Source: Acinetobacter lanii (GTDB lineage: Bacteria > Pseudomonadota > Gammaproteobacteria > Pseudomonadales > Moraxellaceae). From it: 64,000 bases of DNA. The position numbers and the translations under genes are program-made. The first letter of the stretch is position 1; each line of letters begins with the position of its first letter. Positions 39,777 through 48,569 of the stretch are shown piece after piece. The notes under the pieces are model-generated. The model saw only the letters and a program-made list of their open reading frames with translations. It was not told where the DNA came from and made no database searches. The stretch lies in NCBI RefSeq assembly GCF_011578285.1, contig NZ_CP049916.1, forward strand, positions 806,001 to 870,000, written 5' to 3'.

Positions 39777-39812
39777 TGCACCAATTTGGAAATGTTGGGT
39801 ATTTATGGTGCA
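39777..39812 (-). promoter_or_regulatory. Dyad upstream of amtB (distal)
   Basis: TGCACCA (39777-39783) and TGGTGCA (39806-39812) form a perfect 7-base inverted repeat with 22 bases between. GCACCA/TGGTGC are exact NtrC-type half-sites, though NtrC usually binds them about 4-5 bases apart. Confidence 0.35.
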
Positions 39813-40092
39813 TTGTGAAATTAAGTTAAAATACTAGGCCTTTGAAAATATTCATATTTTATTTTGAAAGCTTTTGTGTATTGATGTTAATCGTAAAATT
39901 GGAGCAAAGCGCGCTTAAGTTTTTTATTTGTAGTTGCACTGATTGTGTTGTATTGAGTTGTTCGATTGAGCAGCGATTACTTTAATTTGAATGCACTGAT
40001 CGATGACTTTTTTAGCAAGAGATGAACAGTTTATTTAAGATCAAACTGATTTGCTCAACACGCTAACAGTCACCATAAAACTTTTACGCGCT

Positions 40093-40650
40093 TTAAATGC
40101 CTTTGTTCACACAGGGTTTGCCTTTAAATTGCTGACGATTTTTGGCAAATTTTTTGCCATCCCAACTATAGACGGTGTGGCATTGGCTTGGCGTTTGAAT
40201 TTCAATCTCAGGCCAACCATGACGTCCAACGGTTTTGAGAAACAGCGGTTCACCTGGGCTATTCAAGATCCGAGTCCATTTGCCTGTAGCCTGTTTGGTT
40301 ATCAGATGAAAACCTACACCAGTGCTGCCGTAGCACGCTGTTCCTCCATCACGAATAATGGCATCAGGTCGTCCATCGCCATTCAAATCACGTACAAAAG
40401 GAATATGTCCAAAACTGCATTTTCCGCGCCAAGCGCCACTGACATTTTTAAAGCCTGCTGCGGCGAAAATCTCTGCCTGCTCTGGAAATGAAATCGTGGC
40501 ATGTGCTAGGTGTGAGCTGAAACCCAAAGCAATCGTTGCTGTGCTGATTAAAAGCTTTTTTGAAATATATATTTTTCCTGATTTATATATGTATCGGCAT
40601 CCGAGCAATACAGCATGTCTCCAAATGCCTCTAAATGTTAAATTTTCCAT
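40093..40650 (-). CDS. Uncharacterised secreted protein with a DLNGDG loop
   Basis: A protein of up to 185 residues. From about residue 30 it reads SKKLLISTATIALGFSSHLAHA, a good signal peptide with cleavage after AHA. The mature part contains DLNGDGRPDA, a calcium-binding-like or FG-GAP-like loop, and four Cys that could form two disulphides. The only ATG is at 40650 and adds 28 residues with no function in a signal. A canonical AGGA lies nine bases before an ATT codon (40564-40566) directly at SKKLL, so the original start may have been ATG there, or ATT is used. Family unknown. Confidence 0.55.
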   Translation of the reverse strand: MENLTFRGIWRHAVLLGCRYIYKSGKIYISKKLLISTATIALGFSSHLAHATISFPEQAEIFAAAGFKNVSGAWRGKCSFGHIPFVRDLNGDGRPDAIIRDGGTACYGSTGVGFHLITKQATGKWTRILNSPGEPLFLKTVGRHGWPEIEIQTPSQCHTVYSWDGKKFAKNRQQFKGKPCVNKGI

Positions 40651-41043
40651 AATCTTTATTATTTTGTTGATATAAGTCTCATTTTATAAAAATGATGAAC
40701 AATATCAAGTTGAATATGTAATACCTCCAATTGAGGGCGTTCCTCTAGATTTAATGGCTTAACTAAAGTCTAAATCGAGCAAATGAAGCTAAAGATGTGT
40801 GTAAAATAGCCATTGGATTTCTGATCGTGCAGTATGGGAGCGTATCATTATTCACAGTAAGTCGTTGTTCTCACGCAACTAAACGATCGTTGAAAAACAC
40901 CATCCGTCAGGCCAGTTTTCAGCCAAGCAGTAGATTGAAAGCTATGCTGATGAAAATTGTCAAAGACTTAAAGTTGAGAACGGATTAAATTGATATGTAT
41001 AAACGGTTCAATCGGCGCTGGCTGTGTTGAATGAGATAGGCTC
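40651..41043. other. Intergenic, possible gene remnant
   Basis: 393 bases. A reading frame at 40797-40988 ends just before the AEC gene and looks protein-like only in short pieces; neighbouring frames also look partly coding, as decayed sequence would. I cannot assign an origin. Confidence 0.3.
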
Positions 41044-41955
41044 ATGGCTATGCACAGTATTTTGTTGTCGTTGTTCCCTTTAATTGCATTGATCTTAAGT
41101 GGCTATGTGTTAAAGCGCACAGCATTTTTAAATGACGGATTTTGGGCGGGTGCTGAAAAGCTGAATTATTATGTGCTGTTTCCCGCGATGTTATTTGGCA
41201 ATTTGGCTGCAGCGGATATCCATTTCGCTATGGTTAAGTCGATTGTCATGATGCTTAGCATCATGTTACTGATGCTGATGCTGGTCTTATATGGCCTAAA
41301 GGTCATTCTCAATATCCGACCTGCACGATTTGGCGTGATGGTGCAAAGCAATATTCGTTTTAATACGTATATGGGCTTAGCCATTGTGGCAGCCTTGTTT
41401 CAACAGCAAGGCATGACCCTATTTGCTATTCTTCTGGCGGTGAGCATTCCCGTGGTCAATGTTCTTTCCGTACTTGCCTTTACTGAAAAAGACGGCATGA
41501 AGCTGAACACCATTCTGCTGTCCTTGCTAAAAAATCCCTTGATCATGTCTTGTATCGTTGGAATTGCATTTAATCTATCCGAATTAAAATTATGGCAAGG
41601 CGCACATGCGTATTTACAGCAATTTGCACTGTGTAGTTTGCCTTTGGGGTTAATGTGTGTTGGCGCGGCTTTGCAGTTTTTAGCACTGAAAAAAGATCTG
41701 ATGCCTTTAGTTATTAATACTTTTTCTCGGTTAATGGTGATTCCACTGATTGCCTTATTGATTGTGAAATGGCTAGGATTCACTGAACTCCAAACCCAAG
41801 TTTTTGTGCTGTATTTTGCCTTGCCGACCGCATCGGCATCTTATATTTTAAGCAAAGTCTTGGGGGGAGACAGTCAACTGATGGCAGGGATAATCAGTTT
41901 GCAAACCCTCTGTGCAGCAGTGACTTTGCCAATTATCTTATCCTTTATGTTATGA
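41044..41955 (+). CDS. AEC-family transporter
   Basis: A 303-residue membrane protein with about ten helices of the auxin efflux carrier family. Bacterial members carry malate, malonate or other organic acids. The typical start (SLFPLIALILSGYVLKRTAFL) and the broken-helix region VMVQSNIRFNTYMGLAI and YFALPTASASYILSK are present. The ATG at 41044 or 41050 could both serve. Substrate unknown. It converges with the DUF421 gene. Confidence 0.85.
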   Translation: MAMHSILLSLFPLIALILSGYVLKRTAFLNDGFWAGAEKLNYYVLFPAMLFGNLAAADIHFAMVKSIVMMLSIMLLMLMLVLYGLKVILNIRPARFGVMVQSNIRFNTYMGLAIVAALFQQQGMTLFAILLAVSIPVVNVLSVLAFTEKDGMKLNTILLSLLKNPLIMSCIVGIAFNLSELKLWQGAHAYLQQFALCSLPLGLMCVGAALQFLALKKDLMPLVINTFSRLMVIPLIALLIVKWLGFTELQTQVFVLYFALPTASASYILSKVLGGDSQLMAGIISLQTLCAAVTLPIILSFML

Positions 41956-42002
41956 AAACTTGAATCGGATAAGCGCTGTATTTTCCAAATATTTCCTCAT
42001 GT

Positions 42003-42680
42003 TTAGGTCAATCGAGCGGTATTGATTGCAACTGCCCATGTTTTGCATTCACAGCGTGTACAGGCTTGTCTTGCTTGTTGAATGTTTTGCACATGCCCAC
42101 AATAACTGCAGGCGTAATGTGCATCAGGTTCTATGTGCTTGACGATGGAACAAGCTTCAGGAAACAGCGGCAGCCCATATTTCACTTCTTCATTGGGATA
42201 AAACAAAATACTGAGTTTGCCATCACTTTCTAGCAATGCCACCCGTATTTGACCCAAGTGTTCAGTATTCTGTTGACGCATTTCTGCAAAGAATTCATCT
42301 TGGGAATATTTCCCTTTTTTGACATCTTCTAACACCAATTCACCCGCTTTGACAATGTATAAGGGTTTACCTTCGAGCAGATCTTCAAAGGCTTGGTTCT
42401 TCATCATTAACCACGTGGTCAAACGATATAGGGTAATAATACAGGCCATCACCACAAAGGCTTGCACCAAGGGCAGATCTTCAGTAAACATTGGATCGCC
42501 TGCCACTGAACCGAGCGATAAAATAATCGCCACTTCAAAAATCGACAGTTGCCGAATGCCGCGTTTACCTGTCAGCCTTAAAAACAGAATGATCATGGCA
42601 AACATCATCACACAGCGGACTAAGATTTCGCCTAAAAAAGCCCATGTGGTGTCATGTATAAAAATATCTGCAAAATCCAT
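42003..42680 (-). CDS. DUF421 (YetF-like) membrane protein with C-terminal zinc ribbon
   Basis: A 225-residue protein. The N-terminal part (about 15-95) has three membrane helices with the family signature LTGKRGIRQLSIFEVAIILSLGSVAGDP; the middle (about 100-165) is the DUF421 cytoplasmic domain. The tail carries Cys191, Cys194, Cys207 and Cys210 (CSYC and CTRC), a likely zinc ribbon that typical YetF proteins lack. Function of the family is not established. Confidence 0.82.
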   Translation of the reverse strand: MDFADIFIHDTTWAFLGEILVRCVMMFAMIILFLRLTGKRGIRQLSIFEVAIILSLGSVAGDPMFTEDLPLVQAFVVMACIITLYRLTTWLMMKNQAFEDLLEGKPLYIVKAGELVLEDVKKGKYSQDEFFAEMRQQNTEHLGQIRVALLESDGKLSILFYPNEEVKYGLPLFPEACSIVKHIEPDAHYACSYCGHVQNIQQARQACTRCECKTWAVAINTARLT

Positions 42681-42935
42681 TGCCCATGCTCTTGTTGTTG
42701 TATGATTTTTAAATTAGCAATTTTATACATCTAGTCTATTGTTTTATATACAGAGATTTGCAAGTTCCTGTATCAAAACCTTGTAATGGATACGTCAGAA
42801 ATTCACGATGCTATTTTCAGAACACGATAAGATCGGTTTGATTCAAGACGCTGTTTCAAACGTCGATATTTTAATCCTGATTTAAATGCCAATTTATGCG
42901 AAAATAGCGCTTTATATTTTTGTCTAAGGACTCCC

Positions 42936-43448
42936 ATGACTGATCATTCTCCTGAATCTTTAAGCGATATCGAAATTTTAGACGTTTTACAGTCGATGAA
43001 AAGCGATGAGCTCGATGTTGAAGCGAAAGAAATGATTCGTCAGGGTGGTAAAGCAGGTCGTCAAGAAGCGCATAAACAAGCTTTGGTGGCATTGCATAAT
43101 TCGTTTGAAGAGAAGTTTGTTGAAGCTGTGGCTTTGGCATTGGGGCTCAACGAAGGTCAGGCGAAAAAAATTCGCTATAAAAAAGACCGTGTTCGTATTT
43201 TAAAAGTGCGTGGTATTGATTACCTTGCCATTGATGGTGCTGAAACTGCACAAGTCTTATCACAAGTGGCACAAGCCATTGTTCGTGAAGATGCAACAGT
43301 AACCCGTGATTTACACAATATTTTCCCATTCTGGAAAGAAGGCTGGCCAATGGTGCAGTTTGATAATGCCTATGCGATTTTGTCTGAAGACATCGCGATT
43401 CATTACCAAGCGACTTTAGACAAGTTATTGCAATTGTATGGTCGTTAA
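42936..43448 (+). CDS. Uncharacterised cytoplasmic protein
   Basis: A 170-residue acidic soluble protein with no signal or membrane segment. The N-terminal half is helical and charged (SDIEILDVLQSMKSDELDV), followed by KKIRYKKDRVRILKVRGIDYL, which resembles a short nucleic-acid-binding basic stretch, then mixed alpha/beta. I do not recognise it. AAGGA lies 8 bases before the ATG. A long antisense frame overlaps its start but is a shadow. It ends at a terminator. Confidence 0.7.
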   Translation: MTDHSPESLSDIEILDVLQSMKSDELDVEAKEMIRQGGKAGRQEAHKQALVALHNSFEEKFVEAVALALGLNEGQAKKIRYKKDRVRILKVRGIDYLAIDGAETAQVLSQVAQAIVREDATVTRDLHNIFPFWKEGWPMVQFDNAYAILSEDIAIHYQATLDKLLQLYGR

Positions 43449-43491
43449 TCTAGATCGATTCAATCATTGATTGAAGCTCAAGCCAGTAAAG

Positions 43492-43515
43492 AAAGCACCC
43501 TGAGGTGCTTTTTTT
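43492..43515 (+). terminator. Terminator after the 170-residue protein gene
   Basis: AAAGCACC pairs with GGTGCTTT around a 4-base loop, followed by T. It lies about 45 bases after the stop. Confidence 0.75.
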
Positions 43516-43536
43516 AGATCAAACTTTTGGGTTGAT

Positions 43537-44877
43537 TTAGCCCAATGTGGAATAAAACGGAAATACGCCCACAATCAACGCTGTGGCTAACATAAATAAG
43601 CAAGTAATAATCGCCCATTTAATGGTGAACTTCTGATGGTGACCCAGTTCAATGCCTGCCAAACCGCAGAGTAAATAGGTTGAAGGCACCAAGGGCGAAA
43701 GTAAGTGCACCGGTTGACCGACAATCGAAGCCCGTGCCATTTCCACCGGCGTGATGCCATAATTGGCTGCTGCTTCAGAAAGAATGGGTAACACGCCGTA
43801 GTAGAAAGCATCATTTGACATAAAGAAGGTCAGTGGCATACTGATCACTGCAGTGATGGGTGCCAAGAAAGGCCCCATACTTTCAGGAATGATCGCGACC
43901 AATTCTTTGGACATGGCATCGACCATGCCTGTACCAGACAAAATACCGGTAAAAATACCCGCCGCAAAAATAATCCCGACCACGTTTAAGGCACTGCCTG
44001 CATGATGCGCCACCAAACTCTTTTGCATGTCCAAATCTTTATAATTCACCACCAATGCAATACACAGTGCGATCATAAACAACACTGACATGGGTAAAAT
44101 TTCTTTCACTAAACACACCATCAATACTATGGTCAGTAGGGCATTAAACCATCTTAAATGTGCTCGATTGGCTTCAGGGTTATTTGAGATTTGAATGCTG
44201 TTACCGTGACTGACATCGAGCTCAATAATACCGACACGTTTACGTTCCATTTTGCCGTAGATATAACCGAGGAAATACAACCAACCAATTGAAGCGAGCA
44301 TTGGAATGACCATCGGGACAAACACTGCACTTGGATCAACATGCAAGGCACTCGCGGCACGAGCAGTCGGGCCACCCCAAGGGGTCAGATTCATAATCCC
44401 ACTGGCAAGCATCATCAAACATGCCATCACCAAAGGGCTCATGCCTAAGCGTTTATACAGCGGGAGCATAGCAGCGACACAGATCATATAGGTGGTTGAA
44501 CCATCACCATCGAGTGACACAATAATCGTGAGAGTAATGGTGCCGAGCGTGACTTTAAGCGGGTCACCTTTGACCATTTTTAAAATCCATTTCACCGATG
44601 GATCAAATAAACCGGTGTCGATCATAATCGCGAAATACAAAATTGCAAAAAGCAACATCACACCCGTCGGTGCCAGTTTTTTAACACCATCGAGCATCAT
44701 TTCACCGAGTTTAGCGATCTCGATATGACTTAAACTTTCAAAGTAGAAACCTAAACCGTAAGCAATTAAAGCAAAAACAACGGGAATTAAAGTCAGTGCA
44801 ACGAGGGCACTCATTCGTCGGGACATGATTAAGTACATGAAGCACAAAATCATGCCGAGACCTAAAAGGGTCAGCAT
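43537..44877 (-). CDS. CitMHS-family citrate transporter
   Basis: A 446-residue polytopic carrier of the CitMHS family (citrate-divalent metal/proton symporters). SLDGDGSTTYMICVAAMLPLY, NLTPWGGPTARAASAL and the C-terminal LLSPLVPSTYLLCGLAGIELG are family signatures. ATG start with AAAGGA upstream. Single gene. The specific metal or proton coupling is not evident from sequence. Confidence 0.9.
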   Translation of the reverse strand: MLTLLGLGMILCFMYLIMSRRMSALVALTLIPVVFALIAYGLGFYFESLSHIEIAKLGEMMLDGVKKLAPTGVMLLFAILYFAIMIDTGLFDPSVKWILKMVKGDPLKVTLGTITLTIIVSLDGDGSTTYMICVAAMLPLYKRLGMSPLVMACLMMLASGIMNLTPWGGPTARAASALHVDPSAVFVPMVIPMLASIGWLYFLGYIYGKMERKRVGIIELDVSHGNSIQISNNPEANRAHLRWFNALLTIVLMVCLVKEILPMSVLFMIALCIALVVNYKDLDMQKSLVAHHAGSALNVVGIIFAAGIFTGILSGTGMVDAMSKELVAIIPESMGPFLAPITAVISMPLTFFMSNDAFYYGVLPILSEAAANYGITPVEMARASIVGQPVHLLSPLVPSTYLLCGLAGIELGHHQKFTIKWAIITCLFMLATALIVGVFPFYSTLG

Positions 44878-45225
44878 GTTTCAATCCTTTGAAGAAATCA
44901 AAAATAATTTTTATGGTGTTACCCATTGATCTTATAAGCTTTTGTAGAAGCCCAAAAGACTGTTTAAAAAATAGAAAATCCTGCGCTATTGATTAAAAAA
45001 ATACTATTAGGAAATCAGATTGTTATAAAAAATGTGAAGATTAAAGTTGTTTGAATTGTGAGCTGATTGGCGCTTTTCTGCAGAAAAAGAGATTCATGGG
45101 ATGAATTTTCTATTCGTTTCCAAGATAAAAACTAGAAGTTTCACTCGTATTTTTACAGCCAAAAAAACCTCATCTAAAGATGAGGTTTTTTTAAGGTTTA
45201 TTTTGGAAAAGTGTACTGAAACAGA
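44878..45225. other. Intergenic
   Basis: 348 AT-rich bases carrying the CitMHS promoter region and the terminator of the CNNM-like gene. Nothing else is seen. Confidence 0.4.
45161..45192 (-). terminator. Terminator of the CNNM/CorC-like gene
   Basis: A 12-base stem (45161-45172 with 45181-45192) with A-run and T-run flanks and an 8-base loop, 33 bases past the stop. Confidence 0.85.
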
Positions 45226-46545
45226 TTACTCATTGCTTGCTTCTGGATCTGCTTCTTCAAGCAGACGAGTCACCAACAATTGGTCAATTTTAAAATGATC
45301 CACATCGACCACTTCAAATTTATAGCCACCAAAAATCACGGTATCGGCAGGGCGAGGAATCTTACGTAGTTTGTACATCATAAAACCGGCCACAGTTTCA
45401 TAATTTTCATCATCCGGCATTTCATCAATCGCCAGCGCATGTTTTAAGTCTTCGATTGGGGTGCTGCCATCAATCAGCCATGAATTGGCATCACGTTTAA
45501 TGATTTGTACATCTTCGTCCGTCGGTGTGACCCAATCTCCCATCACGGTGATCATAATGTCTGACAAGGTAATGACCCCAACTACCAAGGCATATTCATT
45601 AAAAACAACAGCAAATTTTTCTTTGCTTGAACGGAAGCGGTCTAGCAGTTCAGATAAGGTTAAGGTATCTGGAATGGTCAAGACATTACGAATCGTACTT
45701 TCATTCAATTGCAGTAAAGATTGGTTCTTTAAGATACGGACCAAAATGTCTTTGGCATCGACATAGCCAATCACATTATCAATACTATCACTGCAGACTA
45801 GAAATTTTGAATAAGGATACTGTGCTAATTTTTGGCGAATACTTTCTTCTGATTCATTCAAAGTAAAATAGACCACGTTTTCACGAGTGGTCATACTTGA
45901 AGGGACGTTACGTTCTTCAAGTTCAAATACATTTTCAATGAAATGATGCTCTTGCTTTTGCAGGACACCGGCTTGTGCACCTGCATCCATGACTGCAGAA
46001 ATATCATCAAAGGTAATATTGTCATCACGTGTGGTATTCACATTGAAAAAACGGAACAGCAAATTGGCAATCAGGTTAATGAACCATGCCAATGGACGAC
46101 AAATGGCAATGAAGATTTGTACGGGGTGAATCACCGAAATTGAAATTTTTTCAGGAGCGATCATGGCCAAGCGTTTTGGCATGAGGTCGGCAAATAAAAT
46201 GAAAAGTGAAGTCACTAAAGTAAAGGACAGGGCAAAGCTAATATTTTCAGCCCATGGGCCCGAGTAGAAACGTGTAACCATTTCATAGAAGTAAGGGCGA
46301 AAAGCACCTTCACCTAAAATACCGCCCAAGATGGCAACGGCGTTTAAACCAATTTGAGATGCTGCAAAAAAATTGGCTGAATTTTCTTGAAGATCTAAGA
46401 CTTTTTGTGCGCGGTCATCTCCCGATTCAGCTAAAATTTTTAATTTAACTTTACGTGATCCAGCCAGAGCAATCTCACTTAATGATAAGAAGCCGGCTCC
46501 AGTAATCAAAAGGATCATAATCACGATATTCTGAAAGAGACTCAC
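45226..46545 (-). CDS. CNNM/CorC-type membrane protein (hemolysin C family)
   Basis: A 439-residue protein: an N-terminal CNNM (DUF21) domain with about four membrane segments (about 1-150; LSLSEIALAGSRKVKLK), two CBS domains (about 215-345) and a C-terminal CorC/HlyC domain (about 360-435). Relatives act in magnesium and cobalt export. It starts with GTG at 46545, with AAAGGTG at the right spacing. Monocistronic. Confidence 0.9.
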   Translation of the reverse strand: MSLFQNIVIMILLITGAGFLSLSEIALAGSRKVKLKILAESGDDRAQKVLDLQENSANFFAASQIGLNAVAILGGILGEGAFRPYFYEMVTRFYSGPWAENISFALSFTLVTSLFILFADLMPKRLAMIAPEKISISVIHPVQIFIAICRPLAWFINLIANLLFRFFNVNTTRDDNITFDDISAVMDAGAQAGVLQKQEHHFIENVFELEERNVPSSMTTRENVVYFTLNESEESIRQKLAQYPYSKFLVCSDSIDNVIGYVDAKDILVRILKNQSLLQLNESTIRNVLTIPDTLTLSELLDRFRSSKEKFAVVFNEYALVVGVITLSDIMITVMGDWVTPTDEDVQIIKRDANSWLIDGSTPIEDLKHALAIDEMPDDENYETVAGFMMYKLRKIPRPADTVIFGGYKFEVVDVDHFKIDQLLVTRLLEEADPEASNE

Positions 46546-46670
46546 AAAACACCTTTAAATTGAAATTATTATGAAAGTTTTAACACAAAAATAAGCAAGG
46601 TAGTGAATATATCCACTACCTTCATAATATAACGCTTTCTTTACGAATGTAAAAATGAATTCGTGGCAGA

Positions 46671-47663
46671 TTAAAACTGAGGAAAATGCGTATTGTTATT
46701 GGATAAGAATTCGCGATTTTCTTCTTCAATCATTTGACGAGCCACATACAAAATCAGCTGTCTTAACCAACGATGTGCAGGGTGATGATGCAATAACGGA
46801 CACCATGCCATTTTTAGTTCAAATTCAGGAATATAAAACGGTGGATCTTTAATCACTAAGTTTTGACTTTTGGCTTGTAAGCGACCAATACGTGAAGGCA
46901 AGGTGGCAATCAGGTCAACATTGGATGCCAATAAGCCCGGCATTTGATAGTGACGGGTAAACACTGAAATCTTACGTTTTTGCCCAATACGTTCTAAAGC
47001 CTGATCAATCCAACCGAGTCCGGCTTGTTTTTCAGGATTCACTCCAAAGCCCACACCCATACCTGTTTTAGACACCCAAATATGTTGTGCATCTAAATAG
47101 CTTTTGAGGTTGAGGTTATTCACCGCAGGATGTTTTTGATTGAGCAAACAAGAGAAGCTGTCACGCCACACCAACACCTGATGGAAACTTTGCGGAATTT
47201 CATTAAAGCGGTTAATGGCTAAATCGACTTTGCCTTGTTCCATATCCCGATAAGACACATCACTTGGCGTTAAAAAATCTAAAACCACATTCGGTGCTTC
47301 TGAACGCAATGCTTTAACCAAGCGAGGCACCAAAGTTGCTTCAGCGTAGTCTGAGGTCATGATGCGGAACACGCGAGTTGAGGTATAAGGTCTAAACTCA
47401 GTCCGTGGTTCTAAAATCACGGACAAATCAGAGAGCGCGTCACGAATACGAGGTTGCAACTCAAGTGCACGTTCTGTTGGCGTCATACCCTCAGAAGAAC
47501 GAATTAAGAGCGGATCATTAAATAAGTTACGCAGACGTCGGAGAATGTTACTCATCGCAGGCTGGGTGACACCGAGTTGTTCAGCAGCACGCGTTACATT
47601 TTTTTCACGTAAAAGTACGTCAAGGTAAATTAAGAGATTGAGATCAACCCGCTCCAGATTCAT
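46671..47663 (-). CDS. LysR-type transcriptional regulator
   Basis: A 330-residue regulator. The N-terminal winged helix is complete (DLNLLIYLDVLLREKNVTRAAEQLGVTQPAMSNILRRLR, here quoted in parts: VTRAAEQLGVTQ and PAMSNILRRLR) and the effector domain follows from about residue 90. The protein is close to the NahR/LinR/DntR branch in length. It faces away from aceA across about 900 bases, so it may or may not regulate that gene. Effector unknown. Confidence 0.88.
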   Translation of the reverse strand: MNLERVDLNLLIYLDVLLREKNVTRAAEQLGVTQPAMSNILRRLRNLFNDPLLIRSSEGMTPTERALELQPRIRDALSDLSVILEPRTEFRPYTSTRVFRIMTSDYAEATLVPRLVKALRSEAPNVVLDFLTPSDVSYRDMEQGKVDLAINRFNEIPQSFHQVLVWRDSFSCLLNQKHPAVNNLNLKSYLDAQHIWVSKTGMGVGFGVNPEKQAGLGWIDQALERIGQKRKISVFTRHYQMPGLLASNVDLIATLPSRIGRLQAKSQNLVIKDPPFYIPEFELKMAWCPLLHHHPAHRWLRQLILYVARQMIEEENREFLSNNNTHFPQF

Positions 47664-48569
47664 AAAAAAAATACCGAATATATATTTTTGAAATCGTTTG
47701 AATTATGCCATAAGCAACAGCCGTTGTGTATGCGGTTGCTGAAAAATGCATCAAATTTTAGCAGTCATCGGAATTAACATTTAATTCCCCACACTTTTAC
47801 TGGGATTGAAGATGATTTTACTAAAATTATTTTTCAGATCATGCTGTTAAAAGACATCTTTACTTTTGATCAGCATCTAACTGCTTTTTAGTTCCTTTAC
47901 GGCGACGCATTATAACTGAGACCGATTGATCTTGTGCAAGGTTTGGCTGCTAAAGATTATGATTCGATCATTCTGGTTAAATGGATATAAAAAACAGGCT
48001 GAAAATAAAATCGGAAACGAATTCTGATGTTGTATTGACGTTCATTCATCGTCAGATCAGCAAAGACTCTTTTTCTTTTAGGTACTGTAAAGCACATGAC
48101 TATTTTCGGTTTAACCAATGCTCAGTCAGTCATTTCATCTGATGCATTCATTGAGCGGCAATTTACAATAAATATTTTGTTTAAAATAATTCCTCTTAAA
48201 ATGTTTTCGTTCAGCTTAAAAATAGCCTTTTAAAGGGGGAAATGAGTGATTTTCGCTAGTTGTAAATTGATCAAGACTTAAGTCTAAGGCGTGGAAATTG
48301 CAAAAATCGTGTCAAAATTAAGCATTTTAAATAATTTATAAACTATATAAATCAAGAGCTTATAAAATAACATATGTATTATAATACGACTTTGATCTAT
48401 GTATTTTTTAAATAAATATCGAAAATCAGTGCAGGATATTGGATTAATTTGATCAGCCCATCTACTCTAGCTTCATAGCAACGAACTGCTCTAAATCTAA
48501 ACAAATCATTAGAGGGTGTGATTTTAGGCAGCGTTGTAGAAAAATCCTAAAATTATGAAGGAAGATATC
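47664..48569. other. Long leader between the LysR gene and aceA
   Basis: 906 AT-rich bases with no convincing gene. A likely -10 (TATAAT, 48380-48385) would give a 5' leader of about 180 bases for aceA, with a poor -35 box. A perfect dyad, ATTTATA-AACTA-TATAAAT at 48334-48352, lies just upstream of that -10 and could bind an activator. Confidence 0.4.
48334..48352 (+). promoter_or_regulatory. Dyad upstream of the aceA promoter
   Basis: Perfect 7-base inverted repeat with a 5-base spacer, 28 bases upstream of a TATAAT box (48380-48385). In an AT-rich region such dyads can occur by chance. Confidence 0.3.

Larger units (their letters stand above)
39638..40092. other. Intergenic upstream of amtB
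   Basis: 455 bases containing the amtB promoter region and two dyads. The rest is AT-rich with no gene. Confidence 0.5.

Noticed and set aside
39768..39784. Sigma-54-like promoter (TTGGTGCAGTGCTTTGC on the minus strand) before amtB
   Set aside because: The GG to GC distance is 11 instead of the strict 10 bases, and the -24 element is a poor match.
40797..40988. 63-codon plus-strand frame before the AEC gene
   Set aside because: No ribosome binding site, mixed character and no recognisable family; at best a remnant.
42871..43140. 89-codon minus-strand frame over the start of the 170-residue protein gene
   Set aside because: The plus-strand gene has a good ribosome binding site and terminator; the other is a shadow.
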